64,000 nucleotides of DNA from Flavobacterium sp. IB48 (lineage in GTDB: Bacteria; Bacteroidota; Bacteroidia; Flavobacteriales; Flavobacteriaceae), in NCBI RefSeq assembly GCF_016405855.1, contig NZ_JAEFCA010000001.1, forward strand, positions 1,028,107 to 1,092,106. The letters run 5' to 3'. Numbering within the stretch: position 1 is the first letter of the stretch; every line of letters begins with the position of its first letter. The notes below the pieces were generated by a model that did no database searches, was not told where the DNA came from, and saw only the letters and a program-made list of their open reading frames with translations. The translations under genes were made by a program, and so were the position numbers. This document shows, piece by piece, positions 1 to 9,072 of the stretch.

Positions 1-387
1 TTGCGGATGTACTAAAGGGTCTCCATAAACTTCAGATGTTGATGCAATTAGAATTCTTGCTTTTTTAACTCTTGCCAATCCAAGCAAATTGTGTGTTCCT
101 AAAGATCCTACTTTTAAAGTCTGAATCGGAATTTTTAAATAATCAATCGGACTTGCTGGCGATGCAAAGTGCAATATATAATCTAAATCGCCAGGAACAT
201 GAACAAACTTAGTGATATCGTGATGATAAAATTCGAAGTTTTCTAATTTGAATAAATGTTCAATATTTTTAAGATCTCCTGTAATTAAATTATCCATTCC
301 GATTACAAAGTAACCTTCCTTAATAAATCTGTCACATAAATGCGATCCTAAAAATCCTGCCGCTCCAGTAATAAGTATTCTTTTCAT
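1..387 (-). CDS. UDP-glucuronate decarboxylase-like NAD-dependent epimerase (3' part outside window)
   Basis: Only the first 129 codons are visible; the gene runs off the left edge. The N-terminus has a Rossmann nucleotide-binding motif [10 protein letters not shown] (about residues 8-17), and the visible part ends near STSEVYGDP, the short-chain dehydrogenase active-site region typical of UDP-glucuronate decarboxylases (UXS). Family knowledge: these enzymes make UDP-xylose from UDP-glucuronate for surface polysaccharides. The ATG overlaps the stop of the upstream O-antigen ligase gene by 4 bp (ATGA), so the two are translationally coupled. The sub-family call is moderately sure; another sugar-nucleotide epimerase cannot be excluded from the N-terminus alone. 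Confidence 0.8.
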   Translation of the reverse strand, partial: MKRILITGAAGFLGSHLCDRFIKEGYFVIGMDNLITGDLKNIEHLFKLENFEFYHHDITKFVHVPGDLDYILHFASPASPIDYLKIPIQTLKVGSLGTHNLLGLARVKKARILIASTSEVYGDPLVHPQ

Positions 388-1706
388 TTCATTATTTTCT
401 GTTCATTACAATTATTTACCAAATTAAACATGCAGTAAAAAATTATAAAGAAAATTATTCCTCTTTGTCGACTCAAAAAAGATTCGGTCAAAAATAAGAT
501 TATCATTGTTACTGCGAAAGCAATATGTATAAAATCTTTATTGACAATTCCTTTTCTAATCGTAGCAAACAACATACTTACTACTATTAAAAAGCCAAAT
601 ATTCCTAATTCTGAAAATATTTGAACATATTCATTATGGAAATTAAACTCTCCGTAATTCGGGTATAAGTTATGTTCTTTGACCTTTTCTTTTATTTTAT
701 TTTGCGAGGCATCTAATCCAAATCCTGTGAAAAAAATATTCTCTTCCTCAAGCATTTCTTTAAAAATTCTTATCTGAAAAAGTCTAAATGCTGTACCTGG
801 AAAAAAATCATTTTGTTGAAATTGATCTTGGTTCCACGCTTGTTTTAAACTAATATTATAGATTGGTCCCTGATTCTTTTCTATAGTTTTATTCAAAGAT
901 CCATCAACAAATATGGTTTCAAATTCAATTATAAATCGGTCTCTAACCGGTTTAATAAAAAGTACAGAACTTATAGAAACTATAATGACTGCCAACAATA
1001 TTATTTTCTTTGTTTTTTTGGAAACAGGAGAGAAAAACGAATAATACATTATTGTCATTATTAAATCGACTACAATGATATTTTTAGATGACAATAAAAA
1101 TATAAAGACAATAAGAATCGAAAGTCCTATTTTATCAATAATTGACTTTTCTTTTTTAGAAAGAAAGAAAAACATGGCTAATGAAGCAAAAACAGCCATA
1201 TAAATCGCATTTAACTCTAAAGTAACTAGTTCGTGATAAAAAAAGACTTCTTTGTTTCCAGAATTTATAAATTTTACAACCGCTCTTAAAATATAGAATA
1301 CCGCAAAACCCGTTATGGCAAAACTGTACGATCTTAAAATCTTGTTTATATCGTTTCGATTTATTTTTGGTAAGCTGCAAAATGCTAAAGGAATCAATAA
1401 AAATAAAACTTCTTTTTGTAACCCCTTGATTGTCTCCTTGCTTCCAATAGTCCAAAAAAGTGACATAAGCATTAAAACATACAATAGAATTGGAAGCAAC
1501 AAAACCTTACGAAGTGAAAAATGTGTTTTTTTAAATTTGACTAAAGAAACCAGTAAAAAAACAATGCAAGTTAAACTCCCTATCGAATGTTTTAACGGAA
1601 GGGTAATCAACATTGCGCTTAAAAGAAAAATTAGCAATGTTTTGTTTTTCCATAATTCATCGATTTTACTGAAGGCTTTTTTCAAATAATCTGAGGTACG
1701 ATTCAT
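384..1706 (-). CDS. O-antigen ligase/polymerase-like integral membrane protein
   Basis: A 440-residue, very hydrophobic protein with roughly ten or more predicted membrane segments and one long extracytoplasmic loop (about residues 255-355). The loop ends in [18 protein letters not shown], which resembles the conserved loop of the Wzy_C (O-antigen ligase / WaaL / Wzy) family. Family knowledge: these proteins join or polymerise lipid-linked glycan units in the periplasm. The gene start overlaps the end of the upstream glycosyltransferase by 41 bp, and its stop overlaps the start of the UXS-like gene by 4 bp, so it sits inside a polysaccharide operon. A second protein of the same class is encoded at 4779-6041. 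Which one is polymerase and which is ligase cannot be told from sequence. Confidence 0.75.
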   Translation of the reverse strand: MNRTSDYLKKAFSKIDELWKNKTLLIFLLSAMLITLPLKHSIGSLTCIVFLLVSLVKFKKTHFSLRKVLLLPILLYVLMLMSLFWTIGSKETIKGLQKEVLFLLIPLAFCSLPKINRNDINKILRSYSFAITGFAVFYILRAVVKFINSGNKEVFFYHELVTLELNAIYMAVFASLAMFFFLSKKEKSIIDKIGLSILIVFIFLLSSKNIIVVDLIMTIMYYSFFSPVSKKTKKIILLAVIIVSISSVLFIKPVRDRFIIEFETIFVDGSLNKTIEKNQGPIYNISLKQAWNQDQFQQNDFFPGTAFRLFQIRIFKEMLEEENIFFTGFGLDASQNKIKEKVKEHNLYPNYGEFNFHNEYVQIFSELGIFGFLIVVSMLFATIRKGIVNKDFIHIAFAVTMIILFLTESFLSRQRGIIFFIIFYCMFNLVNNCNEQKIMK

Positions 1707-2754
1707 TTATTTTATTCCAATTAAATTCTTGAATTATTGCATCGAAGTTATTCTGAACCATTTGGTTATTTTCTTTCCTATTTACCGTTTCGATCAGGCG
1801 CTTAACATCTGCTGCATAAAAAAAGTAAAATGCATTTTCTTGTAAAATTGCATGGTTAAATTTATTGTTGTGCGCTACAATTAATGCTTTTGCTGCCATA
1901 GCTTCTAGCAAAGATGGATTTGTTCCTCCTACAGAATGCCCATGAAAATAAAGATTAGAAAAATATCTCAAATTGTCTAAATGCTCTTTATTATAAATTC
2001 CTCCTATAAAACGTATATTCGAATAAGCATTAAATTTCTTTTTAAGATAATTTCCAAAACTATTATCGTTATTTCCTACGACCAATATGTCTTTATCATC
2101 TTTACTATCAACAATTCCGTCTAAAATTATTTCGATGTTATTCTCAGGTTCAAAGCGGGCAATCAATAAGTTGTACTTGTTTTTTTCTACATTATATAAT
2201 GAAAGTACTTCTTCGTTTTCTTTAAGGAAAGGTTCAGCACCATAAGCAATGTAAGTTGCATCAATGCTATATTTCTCTTGCAGATATTGTTTAATGCCAA
2301 TAGAATCTGCCACTAGATAATCGCTGCTTTTCACTGCTTTCTTTTCGGCAAACTTTAGAAATTTTTGGGTATTGTACGAATATTTAGTTCTCTTCCACTC
2401 CAATCCATCCATATTGGTAATAATAACTGCTTTTTTGGGTAAGAGAAAAGACCATATAGAACTGCTTGTGTATCCTAATTGTAAAATAATATCAAAATTT
2501 CTCTTTCTAGAATCGAGAATACAATTCAAATCGTAAATAAATTGTCCAGCAGAACCTATTTTGTTTTCAGGGTCATATTGATGAATAATAATTACTCCCT
2601 TGTAGTTCTTCTCTTGAAAAACATGATTATGGGAATTATAAACATAAACCTCATGTTTTTGTTGTACTAAATAGACAGCAAAAATTTCAGCAAACTGCTC
2701 AAAACCGCCATAATTATTAGGGATTCCTCTGGTACCAAGAATGGCTATTTTCAT
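1666..2754 (-). CDS. Glycosyltransferase, DUF1972/GT4 type
   Basis: A 362-residue GT-B glycosyltransferase. The N-terminus carries GTRGIPNNYGGFEQFAE (about residues 7-23), the signature of the DUF1972 domain seen in rhamnosyl- and related transferases. The C-terminal half has a GT4-like nucleotide-sugar site with SLLEAMAAKALIVAHN around residues 280-297. It probably adds a sugar to the growing lipid-linked repeat unit in the cytoplasm; donor and acceptor are unknown. It is the first gene of the run 2754 to 1, with a 41-bp overlap into the O-antigen ligase gene, and it is separated from the other cluster genes by the plus-strand oxygenase gene. Confidence 0.85.
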   Translation of the reverse strand: MKIAILGTRGIPNNYGGFEQFAEIFAVYLVQQKHEVYVYNSHNHVFQEKNYKGVIIIHQYDPENKIGSAGQFIYDLNCILDSRKRNFDIILQLGYTSSSIWSFLLPKKAVIITNMDGLEWKRTKYSYNTQKFLKFAEKKAVKSSDYLVADSIGIKQYLQEKYSIDATYIAYGAEPFLKENEEVLSLYNVEKNKYNLLIARFEPENNIEIILDGIVDSKDDKDILVVGNNDNSFGNYLKKKFNAYSNIRFIGGIYNKEHLDNLRYFSNLYFHGHSVGGTNPSLLEAMAAKALIVAHNNKFNHAILQENAFYFFYAADVKRLIETVNRKENNQMVQNNFDAIIQEFNWNKINESYLRLFEKSLQ

Positions 2755-2857
2755 CTAAATTTTATCAATCTGAAATCAAAAATAGCAATTTTAAAATTCT
2801 TAATAATTTAATTACAAACAAATTCGTTTTTAATTAATGAATATTTAATTTAATTTC

Positions 2858-2865
2858 TACTTTTG
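2858..2865 (+). promoter_or_regulatory. Bacteroidetes-type -7 element TACTTTTG
   Basis: TAnnTTTG match 25 bp upstream of the ATG at 2891. It places transcription start downstream of the in-frame TTG at 2867, and so supports the ATG at 2891 as the true start of the oxygenase gene. No clear -33 TTG was found. Confidence 0.5.
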
Positions 2866-2890
2866 TTTGGAAGCAGCTAAAATAGCACCT

Positions 2891-3667
2891 ATGATTAATT
2901 TTGAATATCTGGAAAACCATTTAGATGATTTGCGTTTAAAATATTTAACTGCCAGACCATTTCCACATTTAATAATAGATGCCTTTTGTGAAGAAGAAAA
3001 ATTACTAAAAGCTCATAAAAGCATTCCTGAACTCAACAATAAAAGCCGCGATTATTCTTTTGCAAATAATAAATTTGAAAAATCAAATTATAAAGAATTA
3101 GGTCCTGAATTGAATGAGCTTTATAATGATCTCTCGTCTGAAAGATTCAATAAAATCATATCTTACATAACATCGAAATCAATTTTTGTTGACCCAAAAA
3201 ATCACGGCGGAGGATTACATCAGGGCAAGAAAAATAGTTTTCTAGATATGCACTTAGACTTTAATTACCATCCTATTAACAAAAATTGGTATCGAGAGTT
3301 AAACTTACTTTTGTATTTAAATAAAGATTGGAAACCAGAGTACAAAGGAGGTTTAAAAATTTGTGATTTAAGAACTGGTGAAGAAGCTGAACTAGATGTT
3401 CCTTTTAATCGTTTAATTATCCAACAATGCGCACCTTATACACTTCATGGATATGATATGACTAATTTTCCTGAAGGAAGCTATAGAACATCAATCGCGA
3501 CATATGCCTATCAAATTCATAAAAAGCTAATTGAAAAACCACGTACAACAGATTGGTTTCCAAAAGAAGATGCTTCTTTTTTAAAAAAACAATTTGCAAA
3601 AAATTATAACTTTTTAGTGCAAACGAAGAATAAATTATTTGGAAGCAATACTGCTAAAAATCAGTAA
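2891..3667 (+). CDS. 2-oxoglutarate/Fe(II)-dependent oxygenase (prolyl-4-hydroxylase-like fold)
   Basis: A 258-residue protein read from ATG 2891. The open frame extends to a TTG at 2867, but the -7 box lies just before that. Visible facial triad and co-substrate residues are an HxD motif in DMHLDF (His121, Asp123), a distal His186 in TLHGYD and Arg199 in SYRTS, as in 2OG-Fe(II) dioxygenases. The substrate is unknown. It is the only plus-strand gene inside a minus-strand polysaccharide cluster and ends 6 bp before the stop of the convergent glycosyltransferase gene, so a role in modifying a glycan or a linked lipid or peptide is only an inference. Confidence 0.75.
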   Translation: MINFEYLENHLDDLRLKYLTARPFPHLIIDAFCEEEKLLKAHKSIPELNNKSRDYSFANNKFEKSNYKELGPELNELYNDLSSERFNKIISYITSKSIFVDPKNHGGGLHQGKKNSFLDMHLDFNYHPINKNWYRELNLLLYLNKDWKPEYKGGLKICDLRTGEEAELDVPFNRLIIQQCAPYTLHGYDMTNFPEGSYRTSIATYAYQIHKKLIEKPRTTDWFPKEDASFLKKQFAKNYNFLVQTKNKLFGSNTAKNQ

Positions 3668-3673
3668 ATCAAA

Positions 3674-4789
3674 TTATTTCGTTTTTGTTATAAGATGATA
3701 TAAAATCTCTGCTGATTTTTTCCAGCTGTATTTTTCTTTAATGTCTTCTGCCATTCTTTCGAAATCTGAACTTAAGTTTTCGTTCAATATTTTTTGGAGC
3801 TTTATATTAAATTCAGCTTGATTATGAGGATCAAAATAAAAATCTTTGAAAAAACTAAAATCGGACATTGCCGTTTTATTGGAGCAAATTGTCGGTATTT
3901 TTGCCGCTACTGATTCTAATGGTGGAATTCCGAAACCTTCTGCCATAGAAGGATAAACAGCTGCATTTGCTCCTCTTAACAATAATAACATGGTCTTAAA
4001 ATCAATGTTTTTTAAAGTTATGATCTTCTTTTTTATTTCAGAATCGAGTTTGTTAAATACTTTAGTAAATTGAGGATTCTCTAAAGTATCATTTCCTAAA
4101 AAAAGAAGTTCGTATTCTTTATATAATTCCAAATTTAAAAAAGCTTTTAAAACCATTTGATGATTTTTTCTTGGCTCCCATCGGCTTACATAAATAATAT
4201 ACTTTTTTAATGAAAAATTTTTTGCGACTTCAGCCTTAATTGATTCTTTATCATATGCTTCAAAAAAGATTTCATCAATTGCATTTGGAATAATCTCATA
4301 ATTTGACATTCCAAAATGCTGTTGGATTTTTTCTTTGGAATACTCTGAAACTGTTAATCTGATTTCTGACCATTTAGCACTTTGTTTATATAAAAACGTG
4401 TTGATCGTTTTACTAAAGAAAGAGAAATATTCTGGAAAATCTATAAACAATATATCGTGTGTTGTCACTATGTATTTACATCTTTTAAATGGCGAAACAG
4501 TATATTGAAAATGGGCAAAATCTATTTTATACTTTTTGATAATCTGCGGAACATCAATAAGTAATCTCAAATATTTGTTTTGATATTTATACTTCAAATA
4601 AGTAACATTTGAATGATTACCAAAAACAGCTGCCAAATTATCGGGATGGGAAGAGACTAGAAAAAAATGAAGATCTTGTTTTGTAATTAATTCAGAATAT
4701 AAACCTTTTATATATGTTCTAGTTCCTTGAAAACCACTATCAAAAACATGGCAGTCAACAAAAATGCTAGTTGTGTTTTTAATACTCAT
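3674..4789 (-). CDS. Glycosyltransferase family 4 protein
   Basis: A 371-residue GT-B glycosyltransferase of the GT4 (mannosyltransferase-like) family. The C-terminal domain has YVSRWEPRKNHQMVLKAF (about residues 200-217) and the donor-binding E-x7-E motif in AEGFGIPPLESVA near residues 283-295. It is expected to act in the cytoplasm on the lipid-linked repeat unit. Its start overlaps the end of the upstream polymerase-like gene by 11 bp, showing co-transcription with the flippase and polymerase genes. Sugar specificity cannot be read from the sequence. Confidence 0.85.
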   Translation of the reverse strand: MSIKNTTSIFVDCHVFDSGFQGTRTYIKGLYSELITKQDLHFFLVSSHPDNLAAVFGNHSNVTYLKYKYQNKYLRLLIDVPQIIKKYKIDFAHFQYTVSPFKRCKYIVTTHDILFIDFPEYFSFFSKTINTFLYKQSAKWSEIRLTVSEYSKEKIQQHFGMSNYEIIPNAIDEIFFEAYDKESIKAEVAKNFSLKKYIIYVSRWEPRKNHQMVLKAFLNLELYKEYELLFLGNDTLENPQFTKVFNKLDSEIKKKIITLKNIDFKTMLLLLRGANAAVYPSMAEGFGIPPLESVAAKIPTICSNKTAMSDFSFFKDFYFDPHNQAEFNIKLQKILNENLSSDFERMAEDIKEKYSWKKSAEILYHLITKTK

Positions 4790-6041
4790 TTTTTATTCTT
4801 TTTTGACTATTATGCTCTCTAATCATTACTTCTCTAAGAGCAACCAAGAATCCAATTATTATCGATTTATTGTCAAGTTTTAAGTACAATCCTAAAAATA
4901 CCCAGTTTGATACTATCAGAAAAACGCTTGATCCTATTAATAAATAATTTATTGTTTGCACATTGTCAATATCCGATTTTTTTTGTCGGAACAAAACAAC
5001 TAAAAAAGTCAATAGAAATAAAACGCCTAATATTCCCGATTTTAAAAACACTGTCATATACCCGTTGTGTACAATTGGAATATACTGAACATATTCATGA
5101 TCATTGGTCCATACTTTTCTTCCGAGATTTAATGTAGATCCTAAACCTTCTCCAAAAAATATTGCTCTATTTCCGTTTGCCGAAACTTGATTTACGGCAA
5201 TTATATTCTCAAATGATCTATAATTGTCATTAAAATCTTTCCAATCATCCTTGTCGATTCGAGTTTTAAAAGCTTCTTTTGGAGCGATTTTTATTTTATA
5301 TAAAAAGGCTTGGATTCCTCTTCCTTCTCTTTTCGGATTAATATAAACAATAGCTGCATAGCCAATAATCGCAGCCAGTACAATGGATAAAATTACTTTT
5401 AAAGATCTTTTATTAAAGGTTAAATATCCTTTTAACCCAACATATAAAATTACAAACTGAATTAAATTTGTACGTGCCAAATATAAAAAACTTGACAAGC
5501 CTATTGTTGCTATTAAAAATAATCTTTGATTCTTTGAAATTTCTAGTTTAAAGTCTTTATAGAAAATGAGAATAATTATTATATAAATCTCATAATCACT
5601 AAAATACCCTCCACGATCTCTTAAAAGATTTACACTTAAAGTTCTAAATTCTATTACTGCAAAAAGTAACATTATTAAGTGTATAATAGAAATTGCTAAT
5701 CCGGTATAAACCAATACTTTTAAAGCTAGTTTGCTACTAAATCTGCAGAGTTGATATCCTACTAATAATCCTAAAATAGGTTTAACCAAATACGTAAAAT
5801 CTCTTATAAATAAAAAAGCGGTTGTTTTATTGAAAAAAGTAGAAACAATTGCAATTAAAAGTATGGACAAAAAAATGGCATTGTACTGAATTATCGTAAA
5901 AGAGTATTTTCTTTTAATTGTTATCAATAACGTTAAAGACCAAACAGCAAAAGTAAGTTCATAATTGGCAAACAAAGAAACCACAATGCAAAGCAAAAAT
6001 AAAATCTGATAGGGAAAACTTTTATAAATTGTGATATTCAT
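4779..6041 (-). CDS. O-antigen polymerase-like membrane protein
   Basis: A 420-residue polytopic membrane protein with about ten hydrophobic segments and a large polar loop (about residues 235-325) ending in YVQYIPIVHNGYMTVFLKSG. The HNGY...KSGILG pattern matches the loop of Wzy/WaaL-type O-antigen polymerases and ligases. It follows the flippase gene by only 2 bp and overlaps the next glycosyltransferase by 11 bp, so it belongs to the same Wzx/Wzy-type polysaccharide operon. It probably polymerises repeat units on the periplasmic side of the inner membrane. Sequence conservation in this family is low, so polymerase versus ligase remains open. Confidence 0.75.
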   Translation of the reverse strand: MNITIYKSFPYQILFLLCIVVSLFANYELTFAVWSLTLLITIKRKYSFTIIQYNAIFLSILLIAIVSTFFNKTTAFLFIRDFTYLVKPILGLLVGYQLCRFSSKLALKVLVYTGLAISIIHLIMLLFAVIEFRTLSVNLLRDRGGYFSDYEIYIIIILIFYKDFKLEISKNQRLFLIATIGLSSFLYLARTNLIQFVILYVGLKGYLTFNKRSLKVILSIVLAAIIGYAAIVYINPKREGRGIQAFLYKIKIAPKEAFKTRIDKDDWKDFNDNYRSFENIIAVNQVSANGNRAIFFGEGLGSTLNLGRKVWTNDHEYVQYIPIVHNGYMTVFLKSGILGVLFLLTFLVVLFRQKKSDIDNVQTINYLLIGSSVFLIVSNWVFLGLYLKLDNKSIIIGFLVALREVMIREHNSQKRIKNEY

Positions 6042-6043
6042 TA

Positions 6044-7312
6044 TTACTTATTCAATTTAATCATTGGTTTTAAAACTAAACAATAGGCAATTATCACCAG
6101 TATTTCCATAATAATTGTAGCAATAAAAGCACCTTGTAATCCGATGTTTTTTACTAATAGAAAAAATACAAGTAAACTAAAAACAGAAGAACCAATTGTA
6201 ATATGTATATATACCTTATTTCTGTCTAATGCAAAAAGCAATTGTTTTAAAGCAAAAGAAATTGCCATAAATATGGGTATAATTAAACCTAACCTAAAAA
6301 AGAATGCCATTGATTCTAATTCATTTGAAGGAATATTGAAATATAACAAAATCTGCTCTGTTAAAACAAATGCAATAAATACTAATGATAGAACAAATAG
6401 ATAATTTAAGCCATTATATTTCAGCCAATTATAAATACCTTTTTTTAAATTCAAGTGTATCTGCAAACAAACATCGGCATATATAAAATTAAAAAACATT
6501 TGCAGATATGTTCTAAAAGTCATTATAATCTGTTCTATAATTCTATATTGTCCTGCCATGCCATTTCCGCCCACATAACTAATTATCATTATGGGCAGAT
6601 ATTGATAAAACGAAAGAAACAATTGTGAAAATGTTAGAGAGAATTCCTCTTTTAACAACTGTAAAGCGTCTTTAGTAACATTGTTGTAGAACCTTAAATT
6701 GTATTTTTTTATAAGACTAGCCAATCCTATCAAACTTGAAATTATCAATCCTAATCCCAAATAAGCATTGGCATAAATATAATCATCCTTTTTATGGATA
6801 AAAATAAAAACACCGGCCACATAGATTATTTTAGAAATAATATTGATGAAAGAGATCCATTTGTAATTTTCTAAACCCTGAAAAATCCAAGTGGGATTTA
6901 TTAATTGACCTATTACATACAAAAAACTAAAAAAGAAAACGGCTTGTTCCTTATTAAAAAATGGGACAAAATAAATAAGTAAAAGAGCTGCAAATAGTAA
7001 AATTACAGTCAAAAACAATTTCATTACATAAATAGAAACTATTTTCTTTTTTATAATTTCAGGATTGTTTCTGTTAATTGATATTTCTTTAGTTCCGTTA
7101 ATGTAAGAACCATAATCAACTAAAACATTTAATATTAAAGCAAACGAAAAACCAACCCCAATCTTTCCTAATCCTTCTTTTTCGCAAATAGCAACCAAAT
7201 ATGGTACAACCAGCAGCGGACTAACCAGATTAATAATCTGACCAATGCCGTAAATAACAAAATTTTTCATTCGGTTATTCTGCAATATCTTTAAGTATTT
7301 TGATCTAAACAA
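6044..7312 (-). CDS. Wzx-type lipid-linked oligosaccharide flippase
   Basis: A 422-residue polytopic protein with about twelve hydrophobic segments and the general pattern of the polysaccharide biosynthesis/MOP flippase family: YGIGQIINLVSPLLVVPYL near the N-terminus and PTWIFQGLENYKWIS near residue 145. It would move undecaprenyl-linked repeat units across the inner membrane. The longest frame starts at a TTG (7312); an ATG at 7270 is an alternative that removes 14 residues and leaves the first membrane segment intact. It is the first gene of the flippase-polymerase-glycosyltransferase run, 139 bp downstream of the lipoprotein gene terminus. Confidence 0.85.
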   Translation of the reverse strand: MFRSKYLKILQNNRMKNFVIYGIGQIINLVSPLLVVPYLVAICEKEGLGKIGVGFSFALILNVLVDYGSYINGTKEISINRNNPEIIKKKIVSIYVMKLFLTVILLFAALLLIYFVPFFNKEQAVFFFSFLYVIGQLINPTWIFQGLENYKWISFINIISKIIYVAGVFIFIHKKDDYIYANAYLGLGLIISSLIGLASLIKKYNLRFYNNVTKDALQLLKEEFSLTFSQLFLSFYQYLPIMIISYVGGNGMAGQYRIIEQIIMTFRTYLQMFFNFIYADVCLQIHLNLKKGIYNWLKYNGLNYLFVLSLVFIAFVLTEQILLYFNIPSNELESMAFFFRLGLIIPIFMAISFALKQLLFALDRNKVYIHITIGSSVFSLLVFFLLVKNIGLQGAFIATIIMEILVIIAYCLVLKPMIKLNK

Positions 7313-7408
7313 GATAATAAGATTGGTTTACAAATGCGACAAAAGATTCAAGATGATTTAAAAAATAGATAGAAAGTTACAGAATCTTTTATAACGAAAC
7401 TAGATAAA

Positions 7409-7432
7409 AAGAGCCACAAAATTGTGGCTCTT
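7409..7432 (-). terminator. Rho-independent terminator after the lipoprotein gene
   Basis: Near-perfect hairpin (AAGAGCCACA with TGTGGCTCTT, 4-nt loop) followed on the minus strand by a T run, 20 bp past the stop of the gene at 7452-8000. It separates the Wzz/lipoprotein transcript from the flippase operon. Confidence 0.75.
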
Positions 7433-7451
7433 AGATATTTATTAAGTAAAG

Positions 7452-8000
7452 TTATTTTACGATTAATTGAATTTGATCATAAAGCGCTTTCTCTGAATAA
7501 AACAACGGATCATATTTTCCTTCTTTTGTTTTGAAGTTTTGAATAGTTGAATTTTTCTTGTCTAGAATTTTTATACAATCATTTGGTATAAAATAGTTAA
7601 AAAATAGCGAGTCTTTAGCTTCAAAACTTTTGCTATAGTATTTCATTCTAAAATTCTTAATAACAATTTCTTTTTGCGCTTCATTAGTTCCAAAATCAAT
7701 TCTAATGTAATTTGGAATTACATCTTCTGGTAAGTTAAAAACAATATCTTGCTGATTCTCGTTAGCTTTTACAGCTGTCCAAACAGAATTTTCTTCTTTA
7801 TAAGGAACCTCATAAGCATCCTGGCTATAATACAACTGAAAGTTATCGTCTGCTTTTACAATTGCTGATAACGTTACTTGAAAATTGTTGTTCTTTACTT
7901 CAACTTCGGCTGGTTTAACCTCATCTTTATTGGCTTCTTTTTTACAAGAAGTAAACGTTACAAATAAAATTAAACTTACAAAAAATAGTTTTGTTTTCAT
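7452..8000 (-). CDS. Putative outer-membrane lipoprotein of unknown function
   Basis: A 182-residue protein with a lipoprotein signal peptide: a hydrophobic stretch ending FVTFTSC, then KKEANKDE. The mature part is predicted to be mostly beta strands, with no motif I recognise. It lies between a Wzz-like gene (75 bp upstream) and the flippase operon, and is followed by its own terminator. Position suggests a role linked to surface-polysaccharide assembly or display, but that is inference only. Confidence 0.7.
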   Translation of the reverse strand: MKTKLFFVSLILFVTFTSCKKEANKDEVKPAEVEVKNNNFQVTLSAIVKADDNFQLYYSQDAYEVPYKEENSVWTAVKANENQQDIVFNLPEDVIPNYIRIDFGTNEAQKEIVIKNFRMKYYSKSFEAKDSLFFNYFIPNDCIKILDKKNSTIQNFKTKEGKYDPLFYSEKALYDQIQLIVK

Positions 8001-8075
8001 TTTGGAAATTTTTGGCTAATTTAGTTTTTAAACTTTAAAAAAAAGCTTTACCTCGATAATACTATTATATTTTTT

Positions 8076-9065
8076 TTAGACTGTTTTTTCTACAATTAAT
8101 GACTTTTGTTTTCTGTAAAAATTCTTAAAATATTGTAGAGAAATATAAATTAAAATAAACAAGAAAGGAAATAACAATTTCTTGTGTCCATAAAGAATAC
8201 CTTTTTTCTCGATATTTATTGTTGTACTAATATCTTTGATAATTTTATCGTATCCTATTAATTCAAGTCTATGGCTTCCTTGTTCATTAACTAAATCTCC
8301 TTTTGTTCTAATGACATCATTAAGCTGATTATTTTCATTATAATAAACTAATTTATCACTTTTTTGAGAGTTTGCGTTAGCAGAAAATTCATTTAATACC
8401 CCATCTATCTGAGCAATAGTGGCTTCATTTTGTGCCATTTTTGCTTTGACATTTGCCAGTTGTGCTTCCTGAATTTTTTTATAATATTCCGCTTCGTTTA
8501 AATATTTCAAGATAGGCTCTATAATTTCTTTATCATCAATCAAACCATCAGTTCTAATTGAAATACTATGAAAACGGTAATTCTTACTAGTTATATCATC
8601 CGAAATAATCTTTTTTATATCTCCATTATCAGCCATTAACTTTATTAATTCAAAATTTTCAGGCTTATTATTTATAAAATTATAGACGTCTGCAACAGGT
8701 TCAATTTCTATAGTAACCAGTTTATTTGGTTTTTTAATACCTACATTTTTCTTTAAAAATAAGCTATCGTCTTCATTTATTTTTGAGCTTATCAAATCAA
8801 TTTTTGAATATAGATATTCTATGCTTCCAAAATTTGGCGCCACAATAATCTGATGGTCATATTTCTTTTGAGTTTTGTCTAAAAAAAGACCAATACCAAA
8901 CCCAACAATAATTAAAATTGCCGAAATCTTCCAATTCTTAATAAAGAACTGAATTGCATTGAAAATAGATCTTTTAGTAGATTCAAAAAATCCATTAATC
9001 TTTTTTGAAACATCAGCTAAATCAATCTCTTGATCTGTATTATCCTGCGGTACTTTTGTACTCAT
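8076..9065 (-). CDS. Wzz-like polysaccharide chain-length determinant protein
   Basis: A 329-residue protein with the Wzz/PCP architecture: a short cytoplasmic N-terminus, a first membrane segment near residues 48-66 (ISAILIIVGFGIGLFL), a periplasmic domain with coiled-coil around residues 195-275, and a second membrane segment near residues 298-312. No C-terminal tyrosine kinase is attached. Family knowledge: such proteins form inner-membrane oligomers that set O-antigen or exopolysaccharide length with the Wzy polymerase. The start lies 7 bp after the stop of the upstream 559-residue gene, so the two are probably co-transcribed. Confidence 0.75.
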   Translation of the reverse strand: MSTKVPQDNTDQEIDLADVSKKINGFFESTKRSIFNAIQFFIKNWKISAILIIVGFGIGLFLDKTQKKYDHQIIVAPNFGSIEYLYSKIDLISSKINEDDSLFLKKNVGIKKPNKLVTIEIEPVADVYNFINNKPENFELIKLMADNGDIKKIISDDITSKNYRFHSISIRTDGLIDDKEIIEPILKYLNEAEYYKKIQEAQLANVKAKMAQNEATIAQIDGVLNEFSANANSQKSDKLVYYNENNQLNDVIRTKGDLVNEQGSHRLELIGYDKIIKDISTTINIEKKGILYGHKKLLFPFLFILIYISLQYFKNFYRKQKSLIVEKTV

Positions 9066-9072
9066 TCACAAT

